From Pseudoalteromonas sp. SMS1 (lineage in GTDB: Bacteria > Pseudomonadota > Gammaproteobacteria > Enterobacterales > Alteromonadaceae): DNA of 64,000 nucleotides. Shown here in pieces: positions 1 to 7,489 of the stretch. The notes below the pieces were generated by a model that worked only from the letters and a program-made list of their open reading frames with translations, was not told the origin of the DNA and made no database searches. The stretch is taken from NCBI RefSeq assembly GCF_021530565.1, contig NZ_JAKGBI010000003.1, positions 124,001 through 188,000 on the forward strand, in the 5' to 3' direction. Within the stretch, counting starts at the first letter, position 1; the number at the start of each line of letters is the position of its first letter. The translations under genes and the position numbers were made by a program.

Positions 1-54
1 AACGGGTTGGGTAATGTAGGTAGGGCTGCCATGCACGCATCACTCAACCAGTGA
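1..54 (+). CDS. possible C-terminal end of a gene cut by the window edge
   Basis: The first forward frame is open from base 1 and stops at a TGA at 52-54, giving 17 residues. The other two forward frames stop earlier. This could be the tail of a gene that starts outside the window, converging on the cytochrome b561 gene. It is too short to assign and may be chance. Confidence 0.2.
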   Translation, partial: NGLGNVGRAAMHASLNQ

Positions 55-67
55 ATTTAAGCAGACA

Positions 68-610
68 TCATGATCTTGGCTTTTTGGTTATAAACCAAGG
101 TCGCATGCTATATAGCACTTTGTCCTTCAGAACAAACTTGTGTCCTAGGGCCGCGATGATGTGACCCACCACGACGATGATCAGCGATTGAATACACACG
201 ACGTGAATTGAGCGAAAGGTATCAAAAAGCGCACTGTCGTGATGATTGTTGAGAGCAATTTGACCCAAAACTTGCACGGGCAAGTGATGAAAGTTTGCGG
301 TGATGAAGCCTGTTAGAGGAACCAGTACCATAAGCATGTACATTGTAAGCTGAGTGAGCTTGGCTAAGGTTGTCAGTCCTGAGGGAAGTGCATGTTGTGG
401 CTGTGGGTGCTTCAATACAAATCTTTTGCCTATTCGTATTAATATGAGGACACATAGAAGGGCGCCTATGCTTGAATGCCCTACGAGCATTATGATGCGA
501 TCGGCATCGCTCATCTGAGGGTCGAAGCCGATAAATGCAAAACACATGAGTGTAAACAACACGGCAGATAACCAGTGCAGCAATTTATAAGACCAACTAT
601 ACGAGTTCAT
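68..610 (-). CDS. cytochrome b561 family membrane protein
   Basis: A predicted 180-residue integral membrane cytochrome b561, which in this family carries two b haems and moves electrons between ubiquinol and periplasmic acceptors. Four hydrophobic segments are visible. Conserved-looking histidines occur near the N-terminus (LLHWLSA), at the end of helix 2 (VGHSSIG), in helix 3-4 (FHHL, SIHVV) and near the C-terminus (VGHIIAALGHKF), matching the usual haem-ligand layout. I chose the ATG at 610 because GGAGG lies 6 bases upstream; an ATG four codons earlier lacks that spacing. It is divergent from a LysR gene, which may regulate it. Confidence 0.85.
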   Translation of the reverse strand: MNSYSWSYKLLHWLSAVLFTLMCFAFIGFDPQMSDADRIIMLVGHSSIGALLCVLILIRIGKRFVLKHPQPQHALPSGLTTLAKLTQLTMYMLMVLVPLTGFITANFHHLPVQVLGQIALNNHHDSALFDTFRSIHVVCIQSLIIVVVGHIIAALGHKFVLKDKVLYSMRPWFITKKPRS

Positions 611-711
611 GGGTGCCTCCAATTAAAAACAGTAAACGGTTTCAGGTTGAGAGCTTAATTGGTATCTTTAATTAGATAATCACCCAAAATTACAAAAGAT
701 TGTTTTTATAT

Positions 712-1629
712 ATGAACAATGATTTGAATCAGATTCGCATTTTTTGCAAAGTGGCCCAACTGCAGAGTTTTACACAAGCTGCTATTGCACTGGACGTTGA
801 AAAGTCGACGGTGAGCAATAAAGTCAGTCAGTTAGAGTCCCGCTTAGGTGTCAAACTGTTACATCGAACGACTCGCTCGGTAAAGCTAACTGAAGAAGGC
901 GCGCAGTATCTACACTTTTGTGAGCAGGCAATGTCTCAACTTGAGCAAGGGGAAGCCTTGCTGAGTGATATGCGTCAACAGGCCTCTGGCCATTTACGCG
1001 TTGCTGTGCCGCAGAATTTTGCTGACTTTATGGCGGCTACGATCGTGATACCATTTTTACAGGCTTATCCGCAGGTCACGTTAGAAGTTCAGCAAGGCAC
1101 ACAAAATGTCGATCTAATCAAGGAAGGGTTTGATGTGGCGATTAGAGCGAGTTTCAATGATATTGAAGATTCTAGCCTAATTTATCGTAAAATATATCAA
1201 TCGCAACGGGTTTTCGTCGCTTCGTCTAATTACACCGCAAAGTATGGTGTCGCAAGCACCATTGAACAACTCCGTTCGCAGCCTTATATTGCGAGCTTTG
1301 CCGGTGAACGCAGTGATGCGTCCTTTAATCAAGTATATGCGCAAGGTAAGTGGCATACTCTCAATGCACGCTTGACTGTCAATTCTACTGCCGCCGTGCT
1401 AAGTGCTGTTGAAGCGGGGTTAGGTTTCGCCATTATGCCTATTGGCATGGTACGAGATAAAATTGCAAGCGGTGAATTTGTCAAAGTTGCTGCTGATATC
1501 ACCTTGACAGACTCCGTCATTTTTTTAGTGTATCCGTGCAGGCTTGGACAACCTGCAAAGCTTAAAGTATTTATCGACACTCTGGTGCGTTGGGGAGAGC
1601 GTATGATGCAGTCGAATAAGGCAAGGTAG
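712..1629 (+). CDS. LysR-family transcriptional regulator
   Basis: A 305-residue LysR-type regulator. The N-terminal winged helix-turn-helix covers about residues 1-60 (FTQAAIALDVEKSTVSNKVS, then RTTRSVKLTEEG), followed by a periplasmic-binding-like effector domain from about residue 90. The RTTR motif and the layout resemble the CrgA/AaeR-like subgroup. The ATG at 712 aligns with usual LysR N-termini; an upstream in-frame ATG at 700 is possible, and neither has a strong ribosome-binding site. It diverges from cytochrome b561 across about 100 bp, so that gene is a plausible target, but this is inference. The ligand is unknown. Confidence 0.88.
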   Translation: MNNDLNQIRIFCKVAQLQSFTQAAIALDVEKSTVSNKVSQLESRLGVKLLHRTTRSVKLTEEGAQYLHFCEQAMSQLEQGEALLSDMRQQASGHLRVAVPQNFADFMAATIVIPFLQAYPQVTLEVQQGTQNVDLIKEGFDVAIRASFNDIEDSSLIYRKIYQSQRVFVASSNYTAKYGVASTIEQLRSQPYIASFAGERSDASFNQVYAQGKWHTLNARLTVNSTAAVLSAVEAGLGFAIMPIGMVRDKIASGEFVKVAADITLTDSVIFLVYPCRLGQPAKLKVFIDTLVRWGERMMQSNKAR

Positions 1630-1704
1630 GCTGTCTTTAATTGCATTTGAGTCAAGCTGACAAAAGGAGGTATGCCAGTGCTAAACATTGTGGCTACATT
1701 AAAG

Positions 1705-1734
1705 GCCCCGCCAGTGATGTCGCGCTGGCGGGGC
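1705..1734. terminator. GC-rich hairpin between lysR and the rtcB operon
   Basis: A perfect 10-bp inverted repeat, GCCCCGCCAG at 1705-1714 and CTGGCGGGGC at 1725-1734, with a 10-base loop. It lies between convergent genes and could terminate both. The T-tracts are poor on either side. Confidence 0.55.
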
Positions 1735-1782
1735 TTGGTGCTAAATTAAAATGACCTTATTCTATGCTCCGTGTCGTTCAAG

Positions 1783-2127
1783 TCAGATTCTGAAGTCCCA
1801 ACTTATGCCTAGATGCATACCGACGACTTCTTTGAAGATTTGAATAAGTGCGTGATCCATAAACTGGTATTCATCGGGTACATCAAGTACTCGAATGTCT
1901 TTGTGTGTTGTTACGCGAGTAAATTGACTTTTTAATCGACGCTTGTGCTTTTCTTCCATGACAAAAATAATCTCAGCCCATTGAATATCATGTACTTTCA
2001 CCGTCTTTTTGGCCTTTTGGCTGGTACCTGCAGAGCGGACATTCAACGCAGGATGATGCTTCCATACTTGCTCACCTGTCGGACTACGCCATTGATTACG
2101 GCTGCAAATAAATAAAATATTACGCAT
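1783..2127 (-). CDS. low-molecular-weight protein tyrosine phosphatase-like protein (COG4551 type)
   Basis: A 114-residue protein with the low-molecular-weight phosphatase P-loop near the N-terminus: [10 protein letters not shown] fits C-x5-R-S, with the nucleophilic Cys and the Arg both present. A second conserved block, [11 protein letters not shown], and a late VPDEYQFMD block match the small COG4551 subfamily rather than classical Wzb/Etp enzymes. The start codon overlaps the end of prfH by 8 bp on the same strand, so it is probably translationally coupled as the third gene of an rtcB-prfH operon. Its substrate is unknown. In this context a phosphate on RNA or on a translation protein is possible but unproven. 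Confidence 0.8.
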   Translation of the reverse strand: MRNILFICSRNQWRSPTGEQVWKHHPALNVRSAGTSQKAKKTVKVHDIQWAEIIFVMEEKHKRRLKSQFTRVTTHKDIRVLDVPDEYQFMDHALIQIFKEVVGMHLGISWDFRI

Positions 2128-2782
2128 AATGTCCCCCTTTAGTGCGTGCTTCCTTGTCGATAAACTTGGGTCCTTTAAAAGTTTTTACTGGATTACCTCG
2201 TTCGATTTCCTTATGTTGTTGCCAGCGTGATTTCTCTTGTGCGTTGAGTTGCATTTTCTGCATGTCTGCAAGTTTTTGCAGTACCAAAATACGCGCCTGC
2301 TTTTTATTGGCATGTTGACTACGCGCACTTTCTACACGCACCGAAATCCCCGTTTTTGTGTGCGTTGCTCTGACTGCTGAGTCGGTTTTATTAACATGCT
2401 GACCGCCAGCTCCCGAAGCTCGACAGGTTTGAAAGGTGATTTCAGAGTCGAATTTATTGTCGTCTAGTTCATAAATATGGCCACTGAAAAACCAGTTTTT
2501 ACGCCGATGCTTTGGACGAAATTGGCTTTCACATACCCACAACATAGCCCCTTGCCATTGACGCGCAAACTGCCTCGCTGCATTCATATCAGGAGACGAT
2601 AGTTTCACGATAACCGACTTGTAACAACCTGATATTTCGGCTGGTATCAACTCAATAGGGTCGCACGTAACCCCTTGCGCTTCGCTCTGTTTTTGTAACT
2701 GAATCAGCGCGAGACCCACGGCTTTGCAGCATTCAATCGGACCTTGCCCAGAGGATAATTGCAATATCATCATCCAATGCAA
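2120..2782 (-). CDS. prfH: peptide chain release factor homologue PrfH
   Basis: A 220-residue release-factor homologue. The GGQ catalytic loop is present as [11 protein letters not shown] (about residue 127), followed by the basic stretch seen in class I release factors. The protein lacks the long N-terminal domain and the stop-codon recognition elements of RF1/RF2, which is the PrfH pattern. It overlaps the end of rtcB by 13 bp. In other bacteria the RtcB2-PrfH pair is reported to deal with ribosomes broken in the decoding centre: PrfH frees the nascent chain and RtcB reseals the rRNA. The same role is inferred here from gene order and motifs. Confidence 0.9.
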   Translation of the reverse strand: MHWMMILQLSSGQGPIECCKAVGLALIQLQKQSEAQGVTCDPIELIPAEISGCYKSVIVKLSSPDMNAARQFARQWQGAMLWVCESQFRPKHRRKNWFFSGHIYELDDNKFDSEITFQTCRASGAGGQHVNKTDSAVRATHTKTGISVRVESARSQHANKKQARILVLQKLADMQKMQLNAQEKSRWQQHKEIERGNPVKTFKGPKFIDKEARTKGGHYA

Positions 2783-3930
2783 CCTCCATTGGTTTTAAAG
2801 GTTAAGACTGGACGAAGTTTGGCGACGACCTCCACTAAATTGGCGTCCACTAAGTCACTGATGATGGTTTCGCACTTTTTATAGGCCTGTGGCGCTTCAT
2901 CATAGAGCAGTTCCTTATTACCGCAAATGACTCGGCTCCCCAAAGCGGTGTGATATAAATCAACGCGTTTGTATTTGTGGCTCAATCGCCCCTGACACTC
3001 ACCGCGTTTCCACTTTCTGCCAGCGCCATGGGCCAGTGAGTATAAACTTGCAGGTGCACTGGTGTTGACCAGGGGTCGCACTAAATAGCTGTAGTCACCG
3101 CGAGAACCAGGAATAACAACATAGCCTTTGTCACTTGGGGTCGCGCCTTTGCGGTGCAGCCAGCCACTTGTATTATCAATGCATTTTGGGGATACCAGGT
3201 TGTGGTTTATATCAAGGGTGCAGTGCCCTGTAGTACGGATTGCATCTAAAAAGCGCAGTGCAATTACTTCACGATTGAGTTCAGCCCACCTCACTGCTTC
3301 ATTGTGCGCCGTTATATAGGCATGAAAGTCAGATGTATCGAGGTATAACCCATCATGATTATGTTGTGCGATATGTTTCACTAAAATGGATTGACCAAGG
3401 CCCCTCGAGCCTGAGTGAACCAATAGTTGAAGGTGCTTTTTATTGAGTCCGAGCTTGTCCAAGGCACGGTATTCGTATACCTCATCAATGGCTTGAAACT
3501 CGGCAAAGTGATTGCCGCCTCCTATGGTGCCCAGTGCGTGATCAAAGTGATGTGTAACAATGTCTTTTTCTGCTTTTCGTGTTTGAATGAAACTGTCCCA
3601 GCTCTCATCAAGTGGTTGTTCTACATGCGTAAATTTCTTAGCAAGTTTATCTAGATTGACCTTCGAAATTTTTGCTGAGGTTTGCCATAATGACATGCCG
3701 CACCCAATGTCATTCCCCACAAGTGCTGGGTAAATTTTAGATGTTGTAAAAAACGCCGCACCAATAGGGTAACCTCTACCCGGGTGCAGATCTGGCATGC
3801 CAGCGACACGGTGCATGCCCGCGAGCTCTGAGGTTTTAATAAGTTGCTGGATAGCAAGCCCTTCAATCCACGTATCTTTAGACGCAATAAGGGTTGTATT
3901 TTCTGTTATTTTTTGGACGCAGTTGCCCAT
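2770..3930 (-). CDS. rtcB: RNA-splicing ligase RtcB family protein
   Basis: A 386-residue RtcB ligase, which joins RNA 2',3'-cyclic-phosphate or 3'-phosphate ends to 5'-OH ends using GTP and Mn2+. Family metal and guanylylation motifs are visible: NDIGCGM (about residue 75), GGGNHF (about 138), HSGSRG (about 172) and the catalytic-His motif AHGAGR (about 301). It is shorter than archaeal RtcB and is followed immediately by prfH, which places it in the RtcB2 group. It is first in a leftward operon with prfH and a phosphatase-like gene. The 370-bp upstream region contains a structured leader and a weak sigma-54-like site. No rtcR or rtcA is present in the window. Confidence 0.92.
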   Translation of the reverse strand: MGNCVQKITENTTLIASKDTWIEGLAIQQLIKTSELAGMHRVAGMPDLHPGRGYPIGAAFFTTSKIYPALVGNDIGCGMSLWQTSAKISKVNLDKLAKKFTHVEQPLDESWDSFIQTRKAEKDIVTHHFDHALGTIGGGNHFAEFQAIDEVYEYRALDKLGLNKKHLQLLVHSGSRGLGQSILVKHIAQHNHDGLYLDTSDFHAYITAHNEAVRWAELNREVIALRFLDAIRTTGHCTLDINHNLVSPKCIDNTSGWLHRKGATPSDKGYVVIPGSRGDYSYLVRPLVNTSAPASLYSLAHGAGRKWKRGECQGRLSHKYKRVDLYHTALGSRVICGNKELLYDEAPQAYKKCETIISDLVDANLVEVVAKLRPVLTFKTNGGCIG

Positions 3931-3973
3931 AGTACCAATACCTTAAAATAGTATTTAAAACAAAAATGTATTG

Positions 3974-4064
3974 GCAGGTCGTGTTCACTGAGCGTGACCG
4001 GGGTAGCTTTACAAAAAGCTAAAGTGTGATTTTAGCTGATGGCTACTTAACGGGTAAGACCTGC
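3974..4064 (-). ncRNA. candidate structured leader RNA upstream of rtcB
   Basis: A 91-bp element closed by a perfect 7-bp repeat, GCAGGTC at 3974-3980 and GACCTGC at 4058-4064. Inside are an arm at 3983-3998 (GTTCAC/GTGAC with one bulge), a 7-bp stem with a 7-base loop at 4017-4037 (AGCTAAA/TTTAGCT), and two competing hairpins that reuse the same AGCT blocks (4004-4021 and 4034-4045). The layout resembles a cloverleaf, but there is no T-loop consensus, so it is not a tRNA. The strand is assigned because it lies in the presumed 5' leader of rtcB-prfH. Function is unknown. Confidence 0.45.
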
Positions 4065-4172
4065 AAAGGGTAATAATGTCTTTGTCATAATTGATACGCC
4101 TCCACAGTTAATTGAAAATTAAAAATTCGGGGCAATGTTAGTCCCTTTTTTGTGTCAATGCAAACGCTTAAT

Positions 4173-4188
4173 TGCAAACAGTGTGCTT
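4173..4188 (-). promoter_or_regulatory. weak sigma-54-like promoter candidate for rtcB
   Basis: Read leftward, the site has a perfect TTGCA -12 block and AGCAC in place of GGCAC at -24, with the canonical 10-base GG-to-GC distance. Known rtcBA operons are driven by sigma-54 with RtcR. One invariant G is missing, so this is only a candidate. A TGCAAAC direct repeat (4159 and 4173) overlaps it. Confidence 0.25.
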
Positions 4189-4302
4189 TTTAGAGGGCGT
4201 TTTGGGACAGTGAAGTGCAGGTGTTAACACGTTTTTTTGTAAGATTTTTTAGCCAACATCACTGCTTTAGAGGAAGTCCCCCCTAAGGCAGTGACAAATG
4301 CG

Positions 4303-5007
4303 TTATTCGGGCTCGTGGAACATTTCTTCGACAGTTAATCCTGTCAGCTTTTTAAGTGATGTGAGTAGATAGTACAACGCGATAAAGAAAATAATCATTG
4401 TCGGAAGTACGATGACTGGGTAGCTCAGGGCGGTCATGCGACCCAATTCACTATTGTAGGCTTCCGTGCCTGCTGGGCTGACAACGATCATTTTTGCTAG
4501 CACGTAGTTGAGCAGGGAAGATAAAAAAAATGAACCAGCCAAAATGTTTGACGCAATGACCTGCACTTTGGGGAGTTTCTCCGTGTTACCTGCTTGTGCG
4601 AGAGCGGATTCTATCTTTTTAATATCCATGATTTTTTCATTAAACATCATCGTTTTAAGTAACGGGTACTTGGTATATTGACTCACGATAATAGCGATGC
4701 CGATTATGCCCGGAATAAGGGCTTCTTTGATGGCAATATACTTCGCATCGAGCTCTAATAAACTAATCCCGCCGGTTAAGAGCACGGACACGATGCCTAA
4801 GCCAGAAATAAAGTTGAATTTTCCTGTCTTGTTGCGTTCCCAAAGACCAAACCCAATTGGGAATGCCAAAGCCACAATAATACCTAGTGTTGGGCCGAGT
4901 GCATCTTCACCAGAAAACCGTGTGAGCACAATCACAGGAATAATAATGTTAAAAAGTAACTGGCTAAACATGCCGGATTGTTTTTTGTCAGTTTTAGGCA
5001 CAAACAC
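4303..5007 (-). CDS. VC0807-family inner-membrane protein
   Basis: A 234-residue protein with about six hydrophobic segments. It resembles the VC0807 family of gammaproteobacterial membrane proteins, including the N-terminal FNIIIPVIVLTRF-like helix, a GLWERNK loop and a late GRMTALSYPVI block. The function of the family is not known; some members are loosely labelled MFS-like, but 234 residues is too short for a normal MFS transporter. It stands alone, divergent from argA across about 320 bp. The family name is from recollection of the pattern, not from a search. Confidence 0.7.
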   Translation of the reverse strand: MFVPKTDKKQSGMFSQLLFNIIIPVIVLTRFSGEDALGPTLGIIVALAFPIGFGLWERNKTGKFNFISGLGIVSVLLTGGISLLELDAKYIAIKEALIPGIIGIAIIVSQYTKYPLLKTMMFNEKIMDIKKIESALAQAGNTEKLPKVQVIASNILAGSFFLSSLLNYVLAKMIVVSPAGTEAYNSELGRMTALSYPVIVLPTMIIFFIALYYLLTSLKKLTGLTVEEMFHEPE

Positions 5008-5232
5008 CTCTTTGTAATTGAACTGAGATTGATAGGAGTGTACGGCAAATTAGGGTACTGCGGCAATCACCGTTGGTCGCTAATGGGGCAGTTGACCTGT
5101 TTTCGGGGATGAGCGATTCCTGCGTCAAACCGTTATTTTTAGTTGATGAATGCTTATTCATTAAAATTAAATGAAAATGATATTTAATGTACTGGTTTTA
5201 AAAAATGTACCGAAATATAAAAAAGCATAATT

Positions 5233-5271
5233 TGCGAATTTTAATTCTTTAATTGTGCATAATAATTCTTT
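5233..5271 (+). promoter_or_regulatory. tandem ARG boxes (ArgR operator) of argA
   Basis: Two 18-bp ARG boxes lie at 5233-5250 and 5254-5271, separated by exactly 3 bp. The first holds a perfect GAAT-N4-ATTC core and the second GCAT-N4-ATTC. Each matches about 14 of the 16 specified positions of the E. coli consensus. The 21-bp centre-to-centre spacing is that of E. coli operator pairs bound by hexameric ArgR with arginine. They lie 56 bp upstream of the argA start and probably overlap its AT-rich promoter. Confidence 0.85.
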
Positions 5272-5326
5272 ACTATGTTTGTTAACTTGTTGTGTTCAAT
5301 CATTCTGTGTGAAAAAGGTAAATACT

Positions 5327-6673
5327 GTGCGTACAACTGAATTGGTAGATGGCTTTCGCCAATCGACTCCCTATGTGAATGCCCACAGAGGGAAAACATT
5401 TGTCGTGATGTTGGGTGGGGAAGCTGTCGATCAGCCTGGTTACCGCAGCATTATCAATGATGTCGCTTTATTGACGAGTCTAGGTATTAAAATAGTATTG
5501 GTTTTTGGGGCACGTCCTCAATTTGACAGTGCACTTGCGCAAGCCGATATCTATAGCCAGTTTCACAATGAAATTAGGGTGACTGATTGCGCTTCTTTGC
5601 AGATCATTAAACAAGTGAGTGGTGCAATGCAATTGGATATAACGGCCATGTTGTCAATGTCCTTGAGCAGCACGCCTATGTCAGGTACTTCGTTGAATGT
5701 GGTCAGTGGCAATTTTGTCATTGCACAGCCATTAGGGGTCGACAACGGTGTCGACTATCACCACTCGGGGCGTGTGCGTCGTATAGATGCTGAGGGGATC
5801 CGGCATCAACTTGATAACAATAGTATTGTCTTACTGGGTCCCATTTGTGCTTCGGTAACCGGGGAAAGTTTTAACTTAACTGCTGAAGAGATTGCTACTC
5901 AGGTCGCGCTGAAACTGGGGGCCGATAAAATGCTGGGCTTTAGCCACGAGGCAGGCATACTGGATGAAAAAGGCGAAGCGGTTGCAGAATTGATGCCCAA
6001 TGAAGTGGCGCAATGGTTAGCGCAAAATAGCGGAGCTGCTTCGATCTGTAAAAGTACATCCGCGTTTTTGCATGCAGCGATTGAAGCATGCCGAGGAGGA
6101 ATACATCGTTGCCACTTAGTCAGTTATCGAGAGGATGGCGCGTTACTACAAGAGCTATTTTCACTCGATGGTATTGGCACGCAAATCGCGCCTCAGAGTT
6201 CAGAGCAATTGCGCAGCGCAACCATCGGTGACATTAATGGGGTGTTGAATCTCATCCGACCGCTGGAGGAACTGGGGTATTTAGTTCGTCGCTCAAGAGA
6301 GCAGTTAGAAATGGAAATTGAGCAGTTTATGGTGATTGAACGTGATGGGTTAATCATTGCGTGTGCTGCGTTATATACCTTCCCCGAAGATGAAGTGGGT
6401 GAGTTTGCCAGTCTTGCTGTACATCCTCAGTATCGAGATGCCGACAGGGGAAGCTTTTTACTTAGGTCGGTGATCAATAAAGCCAGAAAACGAGGGTATA
6501 AGTCATTATTTGCACTGACAACTCGTAGTATTCATTGGTTTTTAGAGCAAGGGTTTGACTGCGTGAGTGTGGACGACTTACCCGCAAAGAAAAAGTCACT
6601 GTATAACTATCAACGCCGCTCCAAAATACTCAGGCTTGATTTGACTCGCCTGCCCAAAAATCGCATGTCGTAA
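5327..6673 (+). CDS. argA: N-acetylglutamate synthase (amino-acid acetyltransferase)
   Basis: Catalyses acetyl-CoA plus L-glutamate to N-acetylglutamate, the first step of arginine synthesis, in the cytoplasm. The 448-residue protein has an amino-acid-kinase-like domain (about residues 1-290, with FVVMLGGEAV and LVFGARPQ) that binds arginine for feedback inhibition. A GNAT acetyltransferase domain follows (about 300-440, with GEFASLAVHPQYRD and a pyrophosphate-binding DRGSFLL block). Length matches E. coli ArgA (443). I chose the GTG at 5327 because AAGG lies about 8 bases upstream and the protein then starts like E. coli ArgA; an ORF extension to 5255 would run into the operator. Tandem ARG boxes upstream indicate repression by ArgR. 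Confidence 0.95.
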   Translation: MRTTELVDGFRQSTPYVNAHRGKTFVVMLGGEAVDQPGYRSIINDVALLTSLGIKIVLVFGARPQFDSALAQADIYSQFHNEIRVTDCASLQIIKQVSGAMQLDITAMLSMSLSSTPMSGTSLNVVSGNFVIAQPLGVDNGVDYHHSGRVRRIDAEGIRHQLDNNSIVLLGPICASVTGESFNLTAEEIATQVALKLGADKMLGFSHEAGILDEKGEAVAELMPNEVAQWLAQNSGAASICKSTSAFLHAAIEACRGGIHRCHLVSYREDGALLQELFSLDGIGTQIAPQSSEQLRSATIGDINGVLNLIRPLEELGYLVRRSREQLEMEIEQFMVIERDGLIIACAALYTFPEDEVGEFASLAVHPQYRDADRGSFLLRSVINKARKRGYKSLFALTTRSIHWFLEQGFDCVSVDDLPAKKKSLYNYQRRSKILRLDLTRLPKNRMS

Positions 6674-7039
6674 TCAAGCTTATTGCTTACACACGTTTGG
6701 CGTGCAGACTTTTTTATATTTTAATACCATTAGGTGGGCGCATTTTGATTGCGCTCATCTAGCTTGCTCATTACTTAGTGGCGGGTATTTACATGGATTG
6801 GTTTTGATTGAAGCGATGTTAAATTGATAAGGGCAGTGAGTGTGAATACAAAAAGGCGATAACGTCAAACACACGGCTTGATTCACCATGTCGTGGTCGC
6901 GGCTTTTACACGCGGTGATCTCCATTCATGGGGGAGTGTTTTTTCAACCGCGTTGCCTGCCTATCTAGCCTGCTTTTATTTATCCCGCATTTTAGAACTG
7001 CTATCCTATTGGCTTTGTATATCCGCAGAGCCAGTTAGC
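6674..7039. other. 366-bp gap downstream of argA
   Basis: No convincing gene was found. An imperfect hairpin (GGGCGC/GCGCTC near 6735-6758) may help end the argA transcript but has no T-tract. The frame upstream of the next gene is open back to 6878, but its residues look non-coding (Trp/His-rich, no ribosome-binding site). Confidence 0.5.
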
Positions 7040-7288
7040 ATGATTGATGATAAAGAAGAGATACGTACTTTAGATGAATTAGAGTCATTTTTGACCTTAG
7101 TCGAAAACGGTGGGATGGGATTAGAAAACGTGGCAGGCATTGCGCTGGCAACGAATAACAGCAATGGCAGACCTTTTGTGGCGGTACTGGACGATAATCA
7201 CCAATTACTGCTTGGACGTTGGGTGACGCAAGAAGTGTTTGAAAATGGTAAAGAAATAGTAAGAGTTGGACCTAAAAAACGCCATTAA
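7040..7288 (+). CDS. small hypothetical protein
   Basis: An 82-residue acidic soluble protein of no family I recognise. It begins MIDDKEEIRTLDELESF and ends in a basic tail (VGPKKRH). The central part (GIALATNNSNGRPFVAVLDD, then LLLGRWV) looks like a small beta-rich fold with a possible nucleotide- or ligand-free core; there are no Cys residues and no signal peptide. The ATG at 7040 is preferred over a TTG 54 codons upstream because the added residues look non-coding. It lies between argA and abgT as a single gene. Confidence 0.55.
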   Translation: MIDDKEEIRTLDELESFLTLVENGGMGLENVAGIALATNNSNGRPFVAVLDDNHQLLLGRWVTQEVFENGKEIVRVGPKKRH

Positions 7289-7489
7289 ACAAGCTGTGTG
7301 TATTGGGTGAGAACTGTCAAAGGTACTTAAAACCAATACACTTACCTCCCTTATTTCATCTTGCCGCTACTTTTACTCACCTCAAATTTTTTCTCATTTG
7401 CATAGGCGGGTGTTAAAACTACCCACAGCATACTGTTCTGGCCGATAGGTAGGAATAGTTAAAGTTTAACTCGTCGTAGGAAAAAAATA

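Noticed and set aside
3974..4064. Possible tRNA gene because of a 7-bp acceptor-like stem and a 7-base loop
   Set aside because: There is no T-loop consensus, no D-loop GG and no CCA end on either strand, and arm spacing is wrong. Reported as a structured leader instead.
6878..7039. N-terminal extension of the small protein at 7040 from a TTG at 6878
   Set aside because: The extra 54 residues look non-coding and have no ribosome-binding site.
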